From NCBI GenBank assembly GCA_020200235.1, contig JAIVJC010000024.1:1-33786 (forward strand): a stretch of 33,786 nucleotides of DNA, given 5' to 3'. The notes beneath the pieces were generated by a model. It was not told the DNA's origin and did not search any database. It was given only the letters and a program-made list of their open reading frames with translations. Position 1 is the first letter of the stretch, and every line of letters starts with the position of its first letter. Positions 7,901 to 16,102 of this stretch are shown here, in pieces. A program made the position numbers and the translations under genes. The DNA comes from Acidobacteriota bacterium. Its GTDB lineage: Bacteria; Acidobacteriota; Blastocatellia; Pyrinomonadales; Pyrinomonadaceae.

Positions 7901-8827
7901 ATGTTAAAGAAGTCGAGCCTGTCGAGTCGGATCGTGCTGGCGGCGTTGTGCGCGTTCGCGGTGTGGGGCGCGACTGCCGCGGTCGCCGGTCAGAAGAAGA
8001 GACCGAAGGCAAATCACCGCGCGCAGCAGCCGCAGCCGAGGCCGACCCCGCCGAAGAAGAAGAAGCTGCCGCCGGGCTCGCGCGGCTTCGAGCAGTTCGC
8101 CAACCGCGACGCCTCGGACAAGCTGATCGCGGGCGGCGCCACGCGCGGCGGCGACGAAGCCTCGACGCGCGTCGCCACCGGCACCGACCTCTTCAACGAA
8201 GGGAAGTATGCGGAGGCAGCCGCCGAGCTGAAGCGCGCCGCTCAGCTCGAGCCGACGTGGTTCCGCGCGCAGTTCCGCCTCGGCATGGCCTACGAGGCGG
8301 CGGGCAACTACAAAGACGCGGCGGCGGCTTACGCGAAAGCCGTCGCGCTCAAGCCGGAGACCGTCTTCGACGGGACGGACGAGATTCTGACCTACGCCAA
8401 GTACAACCTCGCCAACGCGCTCGCGCTCTCCGAGCAGCACGCCGCGGCGGTCGAGGCTTACCACGGGCTCATCGACGATCTGCCCGTGCCGCTCTCGAAG
8501 CCTTATTACAACCTCGGTCTCTCGCACGTCGCGCTCAACCAGAAGGCGCAGGCGGTCGAGGCGTTCGGGAAGGCGATCGAGATCAACCCCGACTTCGCCG
8601 AGGCGCACTACAACCTCGGGCTGCTCCACAGCCGCGACGAGCGTTACGCGGAAGCCGCCGCCGCGTTCGCGCGCGCCGTCAAGTTGAAGCCCGACTACGC
8701 CGAGGCGCGCTACAACCTCGGCCTCGTCTACTACCTGACGGACAACCGCGCCGGGCTCGCCGAGCAGCAGAAGGCTCTGCAGGACATGAAGTCGAAGCTC
8801 GCCGCCGATCTCGCGAAGCTCAAGTGA
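7901..8827 (+). CDS. Exported TPR protein
   Basis: 308 residues from ATG 7901, chosen because AAGGAAGGG lies just upstream; an in-frame extension would begin inside the repeat at 7844. Residues 1-30 are a signal peptide (VLAALCAFAVWGATAAVAG), followed by a Lys/Pro/Gln-rich stretch (about 30-60). From about 95 to 300 come several tetratricopeptide repeats with clear consensus (AAAELKRAAQLEP, AVEAFGKAIEINPDFAEAHYNLGLLH, AFARAVKLKPDYAEARYNLGLVY). TPRs form a protein-binding scaffold. The protein is likely periplasmic or surface-located and may partner the CHAT/TPR protein upstream. The specific partner is unknown. Confidence 0.9.
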   Translation: MLKKSSLSSRIVLAALCAFAVWGATAAVAGQKKRPKANHRAQQPQPRPTPPKKKKLPPGSRGFEQFANRDASDKLIAGGATRGGDEASTRVATGTDLFNEGKYAEAAAELKRAAQLEPTWFRAQFRLGMAYEAAGNYKDAAAAYAKAVALKPETVFDGTDEILTYAKYNLANALALSEQHAAAVEAYHGLIDDLPVPLSKPYYNLGLSHVALNQKAQAVEAFGKAIEINPDFAEAHYNLGLLHSRDERYAEAAAAFARAVKLKPDYAEARYNLGLVYYLTDNRAGLAEQQKALQDMKSKLAADLAKLK

Positions 8828-8832
8828 TGGAT

Positions 8833-8930
8833 TGTCCGTTGTCAGTTGTCCGTCGTCCGTCGTTGGCGGTTCGCGAGTAGTCGCGCGGCGATCAAATTAA
8901 CAACGGACCACGGACAACTGACGACGGACA
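8833..8930. repeat. Heptad inverted repeat, CAACTGA/TGTCCGT family (second copy)
   Basis: The left arm (8833-8867) reads TGTCCGT TGTCAGT TGTCCGT CGTCCGT CGTTGGC. The right arm (8900-8930) reads ACAACGG ACCACGG ACAACTG ACGACGG ACA. The arms are imperfectly complementary. It is the same family as 7761-7877, and the two copies flank the TPR gene on both sides. Confidence 0.82.
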
Positions 8931-8942
8931 GGCTTCCCGGCT

Positions 8943-8972
8943 TTGGCGCGCGCCGACGAAGTGCAGTATAGT
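8943..8972 (+). promoter_or_regulatory. Candidate sigma-70-type promoter
   Basis: TTGGCG (8943-8948), an 18-base spacer and TATAGT (8967-8972) lie 55 bases upstream of the gene starting at 9027, in a locally less GC-rich stretch. Confidence 0.42.
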
Positions 8973-9026
8973 TGCTGACTTGCCGGACTCTCCATCGGTC
9001 AAGTAATCCAACATTCGAAGGGAACG

Positions 9027-10064
9027 ATGATGAAACTGAGAGCACTGATCTTCGGTCGCGCGCTCGCGCTGTCTGCGCTGTGCGCCGCCGTCTCGGTCGG
9101 CGTGGTCGCGGCGCAGGGGCAGCCGGGCAAGGGCGCCGCGGCGCCGCAGGCTCCGGAGGCGGAGATGAAGGCGGCGCAGACCGTGCAGAACGCGCCCGAC
9201 ACGAATGCCGCGATCGTCGCGGCGGACGCCTTCGTCAAGAAGTACCCGAAGAGCACCCTGCGCCCGCAACTCCTGCGCCTCGTCGCCGGCCGGATCGAAG
9301 AGGAGCGCGACGCGGCGCAGCGCGCGACGCTCTCGGAAAACTTCTTCAAGACGTTCAACTCGCCCGCGGAGGCGAACATCATCAAGCCCGTCCTGGTGCA
9401 GTCTTACGTCGCCGCGAAGCGCCTCGACGACGCCTACCGCGTCGCCGATCCGTCCGCCGTGGATCAGTTCGAAGACCCGCTCGCCATGCTCATCACGCTG
9501 ACGATGACCGGGGCGCAGGAGGGGCAGCAGAAGAACACGAAGTACGTCCAGCAGAGCCAGCAGCTCGGCATGAAGGCGATCGAGATCCTCGAGGCTGATC
9601 GCAAGCCCGCCGACACCGACGCCGCGGCGTGGGGCGAGTACAAGGCGAAGTGGCTGCCGCTCGTCTACCACTACCTGGCGGTCATGTCTTACACGACCGG
9701 CAACTCGGCGGACGCGAAGGCGAAGATCGAGAAAGCCGCGGCTCTCAACTCGACCGATCCCTTCACCTACCTGCTCCGCGGTCGCATCGCCGACGAGGAG
9801 TACGAGCAGCTCGCCAACCAGCACAAGGCGGCGTCGGGGGCGGCGAAGGACGAGCTGCTCAAGAAAGCCCTCGCGCAGATGGACATGGTCGTGGACGCCT
9901 ACGCCCACGCCGTGGCGCTGACGGAGGGCGACGCGCGCTACGAACAGCTCCGCGCGCAGTTGATGCCGCTGCTGGAGAACTACTACAAGTTTCTCAACAA
10001 GGGCTCGACCGACGGCATGAAGAAGTTGATCGACAAGTACAAGAAGCCCGCGACGACCCCCTGA
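9027..10064 (+). CDS. Exported helical (TPR-like) protein of unknown function
   Basis: 345 residues, start ATG ATG at 9027/9030 with GAAGGGA upstream. The N-terminus is a signal peptide (LALSALCAAVSVGVVAAQ). The rest is strongly helical and Ala/Lys/Glu-rich, with degenerate TPR-like units: a DAFVKKYPKST pattern near 65-75 as in YbgF/BamD-like repeats, and YHYLAVMSYTTGNSADAKAKIEKAAALNSTDPF near 215-250. I do not recognise a named family. It is the last plus-strand gene of the signalling region, has its own candidate promoter, and is followed by a strong terminator. Confidence 0.85.
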   Translation: MMKLRALIFGRALALSALCAAVSVGVVAAQGQPGKGAAAPQAPEAEMKAAQTVQNAPDTNAAIVAADAFVKKYPKSTLRPQLLRLVAGRIEEERDAAQRATLSENFFKTFNSPAEANIIKPVLVQSYVAAKRLDDAYRVADPSAVDQFEDPLAMLITLTMTGAQEGQQKNTKYVQQSQQLGMKAIEILEADRKPADTDAAAWGEYKAKWLPLVYHYLAVMSYTTGNSADAKAKIEKAAALNSTDPFTYLLRGRIADEEYEQLANQHKAASGAAKDELLKKALAQMDMVVDAYAHAVALTEGDARYEQLRAQLMPLLENYYKFLNKGSTDGMKKLIDKYKKPATTP

Positions 10065-10098
10065 GCCCGCGCCGTCGCGTAAGCGCCATCCACGTGAG

Positions 10099-10143
10099 AA
10101 AGAGTGTGCGCGTCGGACGCGTCGTCCGACGCGCACACTCTTT
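10099..10143. terminator. Bidirectional intrinsic terminator
   Basis: A perfect 20-bp stem (10099-10118 with 10124-10143) around a 5-base loop is flanked by A-rich and T-rich ends (AAAGAG...CTCTTTT). It sits between the convergent genes ending at 10064 (+) and 10203 (-), so it can serve both. Confidence 0.9.
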
Positions 10144-10202
10144 TGTTTCAGTCTCGGAGGCCCGGCGCGATTTCAGCCGCGCCGTCGCCGGTTCCGAGGG
10201 CG

Positions 10203-10676
10203 TCAGCCCTGACCGCCGCCCTGACCCGACTCGCCGCCCCTGGGCTCTCCGCCCGACTCTCCGCCCGCGGGCTCGATGCCGGCTTCCTTCTCGAGCGGCG
10301 GGAGCGCCGCCGCGACCGCGCCGCTCACCAACCCGGCTGCCGCGCCCGCGAGCACGCGCCGGACGATCCCCTTCCTGGCTCCGCCGCGCGACTTCTTCGC
10401 GCCGCCCTTCTTGGAGCCGCCCTTCTTGGAGCCGCCTTTCTTCGCTCCGCCTTTCTTCGCTCCGCCCTTCTTCGCGCCTCCGCGCTTCTTCGCGCCTCCG
10501 CCCTTCTTGGCTGCGCCTTTTTTAGCGCCGCCCTTTTTAGCGCCGCCCTTCTTGGCTGCGCTCTTCTTCGCGCCGCCGCGCTTCTTGGCTCCGCCCTTCT
10601 TGCCGCCGCCGCGCTTCTTGGCTCCGCCCTTCTTACCGGCTGAGCCCTTCTTGCCGCCCGACTTTTTGGTCGCCAT
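10203..10676 (-). CDS. Histone H1-like Lys/Gly/Ala repeat protein with a small-residue hydrophobic helix
   Basis: 157 residues. Residues 1-106 are almost entirely Lys, Gly, Ala, Arg and Ser, arranged as about 15 pentads of the KKGGA type (KKRGG, KKGAA, KKGGS variants). This resembles the Lys/Ala-rich tails of bacterial H1-like DNA-binding proteins. Residues 104-125 (GIVRRVLAGAAAGLVSGAVA) form a hydrophobic helix rich in small residues with GxxxG spacing, followed by LPPLEKEAG and an acidic, Gly-rich tail. AAGGAGA precedes the ATG at 10676. The basic repeat suggests nucleoid binding and charge neutralisation; the helix could drive self-association or membrane contact. A shadow frame on the other strand is also open because of the repeat, but the signal, start and composition favour the minus strand. 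Confidence 0.85.
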   Translation of the reverse strand: MATKKSGGKKGSAGKKGGAKKRGGGKKGGAKKRGGAKKSAAKKGGAKKGGAKKGAAKKGGGAKKRGGAKKGGAKKGGAKKGGSKKGGSKKGGAKKSRGGARKGIVRRVLAGAAAGLVSGAVAAALPPLEKEAGIEPAGGESGGEPRGGESGQGGGQG

Positions 10677-10831
10677 GAATGTTTCTCCTTTTTCCCTCTG
10701 GTGAATTTAACGATTGTTCAACCTAATAGACTAAACTCGCGCGACGCGCAAGAAAAAAGTTCGCCGGACAACCTGCGTCGGAAAAACTCCGGCGCTACAG
10801 CGCGACGCGCGTGGCTCGCGCGCGCGCGCCC

Positions 10832-10840
10832 TGCTACAAT
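10832..10840 (+). promoter_or_regulatory. Candidate extended -10 promoter of the galactose operon
   Basis: TGCTACAAT (extended TGn plus TACAAT at 10835-10840) lies about 40 bases before the small ORF at 10881. No good -35 box is visible, which fits an extended -10 promoter. Confidence 0.42.
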
Positions 10841-10880
10841 CTGCCGACTTTCGATCCGGCGGCGACCAGGGGCGGGCACG

Positions 10881-11087
10881 ATGCGGCGCAGACAGATCAC
10901 CATCGACGGCGGGCGTTACCTGATCTTCTATTCTTTCGAGGACGAGCAGGGGCTCGACGCCGCGCCGTCGACAGGCGCTACGGCGACGCGCGCCGGCGCC
11001 GGCGCGGCGGGCGACGATCAGCCGGCGCGCGAGCCCGCGCTCCCTCAGGCGGTCGAGCCCGCGGCGGAGGGCGAGCGTCGTGTCTGA
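10881..11087 (+). CDS. Small conserved-looking protein upstream of galT, unknown function
   Basis: 68 residues from ATG 10881. It begins MRRRQITIDGGRYLIFYSFED, a compact beta-strand-like segment, and continues as an Ala/Pro-rich tail. There is no signal peptide or membrane helix. Its last eight bases overlap the galT start (GTG 11080), suggesting translational coupling, and a promoter candidate lies just upstream. The ordered N-terminus and the overlap argue that it is real. I do not recognise a family. Confidence 0.6.
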   Translation: MRRRQITIDGGRYLIFYSFEDEQGLDAAPSTGATATRAGAGAAGDDQPAREPALPQAVEPAAEGERRV

Positions 11088-12078
11088 GCTGCGCTGGAAC
11101 CCCCTGCTCTGCGAGTGGGTGGCGACCGCCACGCACAGGCAGGATCGCACCTTCCTCCCGCCCGCCGACTTCTGCCCCCTGTGCCCGACCGCGCCCGGCG
11201 GCTTCCCGACCGAAATCCCCGAGCCGACCTACGACATCGTCGCCTTCGAGAACCGCTTCCCGTCGCTGCAGAGGAACCCGCCGCAGCCCGCCGTCGAGGG
11301 CGACGATCTGCACCCGGTCGAGCCCGCGCGCGGCGTCTGCGAGGTCGTCGTCTACACGCCGAACCACTCTTCGACGCTCGCCCGCGAGCCCGTCGAACAA
11401 ATTCACAAGCTCGTCCGCGTCTGGGCGGATCGCTTCCGCGCGCTCTCCGAGCACGACTTCGTCAAGTACGTCTTCATCTTCGAGAACAAGGGCGAGGCCA
11501 TCGGCGTCACGCTCCACCACCCGCACGGGCAGATTTACGCCTACCCGTTCGTCCCGCCCCTCGTCGCGCGCGAACTCGATCAGTCGCTCGCGCACCGCGA
11601 GCGCACGGGCCGCTGCCTCGTCTGCGACATCGTCGAGGGGGAGCGGCGCGACGGCCGGCGCGTCGTCGCCGAGAACGAGTCGTTCGTCGCCTACGTCCCC
11701 TTCTTCGCGCGCTACCCTTACGAGGTGCACGTCTCTTCGACGCGCCACCTCCAGTCGCTGACCGACATGACCGGCGGCGAGCAGCGCGATCTCGCTTCGG
11801 CGATCAAGCAGACGACCGCGGCTTACGACAAACTCTTCGACCTCTCGTTCCCGTACATGATGGTCTTACACCAGCGCCCGTCGGACGGCGGCGACTACAG
11901 CCATTACCACTTCCACGTCGAGTTCTACCCGCCGCTGCGCGCGGCGACGAAGCTGAAGTACCTCGCGGGCAGCGAGACCGGCGCCGGGATGTTCATCAAC
12001 GACACGCTCGCCGAGGAGAAGGCGGGGGAGCTGCGCTCGCGCGTCGAGCCGGTCGTCTGGGCGGGGGGTGGACGTTGA
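11080..12078 (+). CDS. galT: Galactose-1-phosphate uridylyltransferase
   Basis: 332 residues. It transfers UMP from UDP-glucose to galactose-1-phosphate in the Leloir pathway. Visible family marks are WNPLLCEWV at the N-terminus, a metal-site CPLCP pair near residue 29, and the HIT-superfamily active-site sequence HHPHGQIYAYPFVPP (about 146-160), in which the second His of HPH is the nucleophile. Later come CLVCDIV and YSHYHFHVEFYPP near the C-terminus. The GTG start at 11080 overlaps the upstream small ORF, and the stop overlaps the TTG start of galK, so the three genes form one transcriptional and translational unit. No galE is present in this window. Confidence 0.96.
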   Translation: MSELRWNPLLCEWVATATHRQDRTFLPPADFCPLCPTAPGGFPTEIPEPTYDIVAFENRFPSLQRNPPQPAVEGDDLHPVEPARGVCEVVVYTPNHSSTLAREPVEQIHKLVRVWADRFRALSEHDFVKYVFIFENKGEAIGVTLHHPHGQIYAYPFVPPLVARELDQSLAHRERTGRCLVCDIVEGERRDGRRVVAENESFVAYVPFFARYPYEVHVSSTRHLQSLTDMTGGEQRDLASAIKQTTAAYDKLFDLSFPYMMVLHQRPSDGGDYSHYHFHVEFYPPLRAATKLKYLAGSETGAGMFINDTLAEEKAGELRSRVEPVVWAGGGR

Positions 12079-13235
12079 TCGACGCCGACGCCCTGCGCGA
12101 GACTTTCCGCTCCCGCTACGGGCGCGAGGCGCGGCTCTTCCGCGCGCCGGGCCGCGTCAACCTGATCGGCGAGCACACAGACTACAACGACGGCTTCGTC
12201 CTGCCGATGGCGATCGATCGCGAGACGGTCGCGGCGGCCGCCCCGCGCGCGGATCGTCGCGTGCGTGTGTGCGCCCTCGATCTCGGCGAGGAGGCTGAGT
12301 TCGATCTGGATCGCCCCGGCGCGCCGCGCCGCGGTCGCTGGCTCGACTACGTCGAGGGCGTGGCGCAGTCGCTCGCGGGGCGCGGCGTCAGGCTGGGCGG
12401 CGCGGACCTCGCCGTCACGTCGAGCGTGCCGCCGGGGTCGGGCCTCTCGTCGTCCGCCGCGCTCGAAATCTCGGTCGGGCTCGCGCTCGCCACGGTGTCC
12501 GACAAAGAAGTGCCGCGCGTGGAGCTGGCGCTCGCCGGTCAGGAGGCGGAGCACGTGTGGGTCGGCGCGATGGTGGGCATCATGGATCAGTTCGTCTCCG
12601 CGCTCGCCGAGCGCGGGCACGCGCTTTTGATCGACTGCCGCTCGCTCGCCTACTCGCTCGTGCCGCTCGACACTTCGGAGACGGCGGTCGTCGTCTGCGA
12701 CACGAACGTCCGGCACGAGCTGGCGTCGTCCGAGTACAACGCGCGGCGCGCGGAGTGCGAGCGCGGCGTCGAGATACTGCGCGGCGTGCTGCCGAAGATC
12801 GCGGCGCTGCGCGACGTGTCGGTCGGGGAGCTCGAGCGCTACGAGACGCTGCTGCCCGAGCCCGTGCGCCGGCGCTGCCGCCACGTCGTGAACGAGAACG
12901 AGCGCACGCTCGCCGCCGCCGCCGCCCTGCGCCGCAGAGACCTCTGGGAGGTGGGGCGGCTGATGGATCGCTCGCACCGATCCCTGCGCGACGACTACGA
13001 GGTGAGCTGCCACGAGCTGGACGTGTTGGTCGAGATCGCCGGGAACTTCGGCGGGGCGATGGGCGCGCGCATGACGGGCGGCGGCTTCGGCGGCTCGACC
13101 GTCAATCTCGTGCGGCGCGACGCGGTCGACGAGTTCCGCGAAACCGTCTCGAGTGAATATAATCGCGCGACGGGTCGGCGCGCCTCCGTCCTCGTCTCCG
13201 AGCCCGGCGACGGCGCGGGCGAGATCTTGGACTGA
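12075..13235 (+). CDS. galK: Galactokinase
   Basis: 386 residues of the GHMP kinase family; it phosphorylates galactose at C1. Motifs are the galactokinase signature GRVNLIGEHTDYNDGFVLP near residue 25, the ATP-binding PPGSGLSSSAALEIS near 120, and the third GHMP motif MTGGGFGGSTVNLV near 335. The catalytic Asp lies in the MVGIMDQF region. The start is inferred as TTG at 12075: it overlaps the galT stop (TTGA), has GGGGGGTGG upstream, and gives the usual N-terminal length. No ATG or GTG in frame fits better. Translation is probably coupled to galT. Confidence 0.95.
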   Translation: MIDADALRETFRSRYGREARLFRAPGRVNLIGEHTDYNDGFVLPMAIDRETVAAAAPRADRRVRVCALDLGEEAEFDLDRPGAPRRGRWLDYVEGVAQSLAGRGVRLGGADLAVTSSVPPGSGLSSSAALEISVGLALATVSDKEVPRVELALAGQEAEHVWVGAMVGIMDQFVSALAERGHALLIDCRSLAYSLVPLDTSETAVVVCDTNVRHELASSEYNARRAECERGVEILRGVLPKIAALRDVSVGELERYETLLPEPVRRRCRHVVNENERTLAAAAALRRRDLWEVGRLMDRSHRSLRDDYEVSCHELDVLVEIAGNFGGAMGARMTGGGFGGSTVNLVRRDAVDEFRETVSSEYNRATGRRASVLVSEPGDGAGEILD

Positions 13236-13342
13236 GTCAGACCCGAGCCCCGGAACCGCGCATGTCAGTTCGTCGCCTTCGGTCGATCGCTCGGCGACAT
13301 CTACCAGATTGATCTCAGCGCCCTGAAACTCGAAAGGTGAAA

Positions 13343-14875
13343 ATGCGAAGGCTCATCCCGTCAATCCTCGTCCTGTCGATCCTCGCCGCCCCGACCGTCG
13401 CGCCGCGCGCGCAGTCCGCGCGCACGAGCGTCACGCCGGGCCGGCGCTACAGCCGACTCGTCATCCGCAACGCGAAGGTGATCGACGGCAACGCGACGCC
13501 CGTCTCCGGCCCCTACGACATCGTCCTGGAGGGCGGCGTGATCCGCGAGATGGTCGGTCTCGACGCCGTCGCGGTCGCGAGCGGCTCGGCGCGCCGCCCC
13601 GCGCAAGGGGACGCCGAGATCGACGCCGCGGGCAAGTTCGTCATGCCGGGACTCATCAACCTGCACGGGCACGTGCAGGACGAGAGGGCGGGCGTCGCGC
13701 AGCCGCTCGACTACGAGCTGAAACTCTGGCTCGCCTCCGGCATCACGACCGTGCGCGACGTGGGCAGCGACATGCGCAAGACGCTCGCCCTGAAGCGCCG
13801 CAGCGAGGCGGGCGAGGTCGCGTGCCCGCGCCTCTTCGTCTACGCCGTCGGGGGCGGGGCGCGCAACGTCGAGCAGGCGCGCGCGCGCGTGCGCGAGTTG
13901 AAGGCGCAGGGCGCGGACGGGCTCAAGTTCTTCGGCATGGATCGCGATCTCATGGCGGCGGCGTGGGACGAGGCGCACAAGCAGGGTTTACGCATCGCGC
14001 ACCACGCGGCGGTCGCCGAGACGAACGCGTGGGACGACGCCAGGTTCGGCACGACCTCCATCGAGCACTGGTACGGCATCCCCGACGCGGCGATCGAAGG
14101 GGGCGTGCAGAACTTCCCGCCCGAGTACAACTACTCGGACGAGGTGGATCGCTTCCGCCACGCCGGGCACCTCTGGCGCGAGGCGAACTGGGACAGGCTG
14201 ATGAAAGTCTTCGACGCGATGATCGAGGCGAAGGTCGCCTGGAACCCGACGCTCGACATCTACGAGGCGAGCCGCGACCTCCAGCGCGCGCAGACGCAGC
14301 CGTGGTTCGCGGATTACCTGCACCCCACGCTCGAAGACTACTTCCGACCCGACCCCGGCCACCACGGCTCTTACTTCCTGGGCTGGACTTCGACCGACGA
14401 GACTTTCTGGAAAGAGAACTATCGCATCTGGATGGCGGCGCTCAAAGAGTTCGACCGGCGCGGCGGACTCGTCGGCGCGGGCGAGGACGCGGGCTTCATC
14501 TACCAGATGTACGGCTTCGGTCTCATACGCGAGTTGGAGCTGAAACAGGAGGCGGGCTTCCACACGCTGAAAGTCATTCAGCAGGCGACGGGCAACAACG
14601 CTCGTATTCTCGGTCAGGAGGACAAACTCGGCCGCGTCCGGCCGGGCTTCGCCGCGGACCTGCTCGTCGTCAACGGCAACCCGCTCGAAAACCTGAAAGT
14701 GCTGTATCCTACGGGCGTGGATGTCGTCAAAGACGGCAGACAGACGCACACGGGCGGCGTCGAGTGGACGATCAAGGACGGCATCCCCTACCATGGACCC
14801 ACGCTGCTCGCTGACGTGAAAGAGATGGTCGCCAAAGCGCGCGCCGAGAGAAGGGCGAAAGCCGCTACCAGGTAA
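13343..14875 (+). CDS. Exported amidohydrolase
   Basis: 510 residues from ATG 13343 (GAAAGG upstream; an in-frame GTG lies 6 bases earlier). A signal peptide (MRRLIPSILVLSILAAPTVAPRAQ) directs export. The metal-dependent amidohydrolase fold is shown by MPGLINLHGHVQDE (the first HxH), GITTVRDVGSD, a candidate metal-bridging Lys in GLKFFGMD, RIAHHAA, TSIEHWYG and the acidic AGEDAG, then the typical end GRVRPGFAADLLVVNGNPLENL. The overall set resembles imidazolonepropionase- and prolidase-like members (Xaa-Pro or acyl-amino-acid hydrolases). The substrate cannot be fixed from sequence. It starts 107 bases after galK and is probably not functionally tied to it. Confidence 0.9.
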   Translation: MRRLIPSILVLSILAAPTVAPRAQSARTSVTPGRRYSRLVIRNAKVIDGNATPVSGPYDIVLEGGVIREMVGLDAVAVASGSARRPAQGDAEIDAAGKFVMPGLINLHGHVQDERAGVAQPLDYELKLWLASGITTVRDVGSDMRKTLALKRRSEAGEVACPRLFVYAVGGGARNVEQARARVRELKAQGADGLKFFGMDRDLMAAAWDEAHKQGLRIAHHAAVAETNAWDDARFGTTSIEHWYGIPDAAIEGGVQNFPPEYNYSDEVDRFRHAGHLWREANWDRLMKVFDAMIEAKVAWNPTLDIYEASRDLQRAQTQPWFADYLHPTLEDYFRPDPGHHGSYFLGWTSTDETFWKENYRIWMAALKEFDRRGGLVGAGEDAGFIYQMYGFGLIRELELKQEAGFHTLKVIQQATGNNARILGQEDKLGRVRPGFAADLLVVNGNPLENLKVLYPTGVDVVKDGRQTHTGGVEWTIKDGIPYHGPTLLADVKEMVAKARAERRAKAATR

Positions 14876-14951
14876 GGTAGACGTTGCCCGGAAACTGGCA
14901 GAGACGATCTGAATAAAATCAATGAGCATCCCCAAAGGACTTCCCCCAACC

Positions 14952-16097
14952 ATGAAAAACCTGATCGCATTGTTGCTATTACTCCTCGCCTCGTCGGTCG
15001 TTTCGGCGCAGGTGCCTGACGCGGCGGCGCGCGAGGCTCTGGCGAGCCTGCCGGAGTCGCAGGGCGTGCTGTTCGTCAACGCGCGGCGCATCACGAACGA
15101 GGCGCTGCCGCGCGTCGTGCCGGCGGCGCGCTTGCGCGCGGCGTTCGACGACGCGAAGAAGCAGACGACCATCGATCTGAGAGAGATCGAATTCGTCGTC
15201 GTCGGCGCGCGCTTCGACGGTGACGCGGCGCGCCCCAACGCGCCCGACTTCGGCGTCCTCATCCGCGGCGGCTTCAACGCCGACGCGATGCTCTCTTTCT
15301 TCCGCATGGGCGCGCAGGGCAAGTTCCGCGAGGAGCGGCGCGGCGCGAAGACGATCACCATCTTCCAGATCGACTCCGACGGCGAAGCCAAAAAGGGCGC
15401 GGCCCCCGCGTCCCCGGAAGCCTCGCCCTCCGCCTCGCCCAAGACCGATCCGTTCGCCCTCCCCACCGATCTCGCCGCCGTCTCGCTCGACGCCAACTCG
15501 GTGCTGGTCGGCACGATCCCTTACGTCACGTCCGCCGTGGACGCGCGCGACGGCGGCGGCACGCGGATCAAAAGCGAGCTGGTCGATCTCGCGCTGCGCG
15601 ACACTGACGCGCTCGTGAGTCTCGCGGCGACATTGCCCGCCTCGGTCTCGAAGTACTTAGACTCCGGCAAAGGCTCGCCGAACATGCTCGTCAACGACGA
15701 GATGAAGCGGCTGCTCGACTCCGTCCGCCACGCGCAGGCTTCGCTCAACATGACGCCCGCGCGCTTCGGCTTCCAGACGGTGCTGCGCGCCGACACGCCC
15801 GAGGACGCGCGCGCCATCAGCGGGCTCGTCAGCGTCGGCGTCAACTCGCTCACGGAGGAGTTGGCGAAGAAGTCTGGCGGGCGCAAAGCGCTGCGGCTGA
15901 CGGCGGGCGACAGGCGCATGCTCGAACTGATCCGCTCGCTCACGAACGTCGTCGCCGACAGGGACGTGACGCTCGGCGTCGGCGTCTCGCAGGGCACGGT
16001 CGCGGGGTTCGTCAGCGACATGACGGGACCGCCCGCGAAGGCTCCCGCGAAACCTGTGAGGCGCGCTCGCGCGGCGGGCGCGCGGCGCAAGGCTTGA
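14952..16097 (+). CDS. Exported protein of unknown function
   Basis: 381 residues from ATG 14952. A clear signal peptide (MKNLIALLLLLLASSVVSAQ) is followed by an alpha/beta region starting PESQGVLFVNARRITNEALPRV. A Pro/Ser/Ala-rich linker lies near 150-170, and the C-terminus is basic (VRRARAAGARRKA). I recognise no named domain; the pattern LPESQGVLFVNARRI recalls secreted conserved proteins of Acidobacteriota. The stop at 16097 is 5 bases before the ATG of the S41 gene, so the two are co-translated. It begins 76 bases after the amidohydrolase. Confidence 0.85.
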   Translation: MKNLIALLLLLLASSVVSAQVPDAAAREALASLPESQGVLFVNARRITNEALPRVVPAARLRAAFDDAKKQTTIDLREIEFVVVGARFDGDAARPNAPDFGVLIRGGFNADAMLSFFRMGAQGKFREERRGAKTITIFQIDSDGEAKKGAAPASPEASPSASPKTDPFALPTDLAAVSLDANSVLVGTIPYVTSAVDARDGGGTRIKSELVDLALRDTDALVSLAATLPASVSKYLDSGKGSPNMLVNDEMKRLLDSVRHAQASLNMTPARFGFQTVLRADTPEDARAISGLVSVGVNSLTEELAKKSGGRKALRLTAGDRRMLELIRSLTNVVADRDVTLGVGVSQGTVAGFVSDMTGPPAKAPAKPVRRARAAGARRKA

Positions 16098-16102
16098 AAA
16101 AT

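Noticed and set aside
10276-10704. Plus-strand Pro/Phe-rich open frame (FFAPPF repeats)
   Set aside because: It is the antisense of the KKGGA repeat; the minus frame has the Shine-Dalgarno and a histone-like composition.
13988-15514. Minus-strand 508-codon open frame opposite the amidohydrolase and the next gene
   Set aside because: It spans two real plus-strand genes and their gap, with no recognisable domain.
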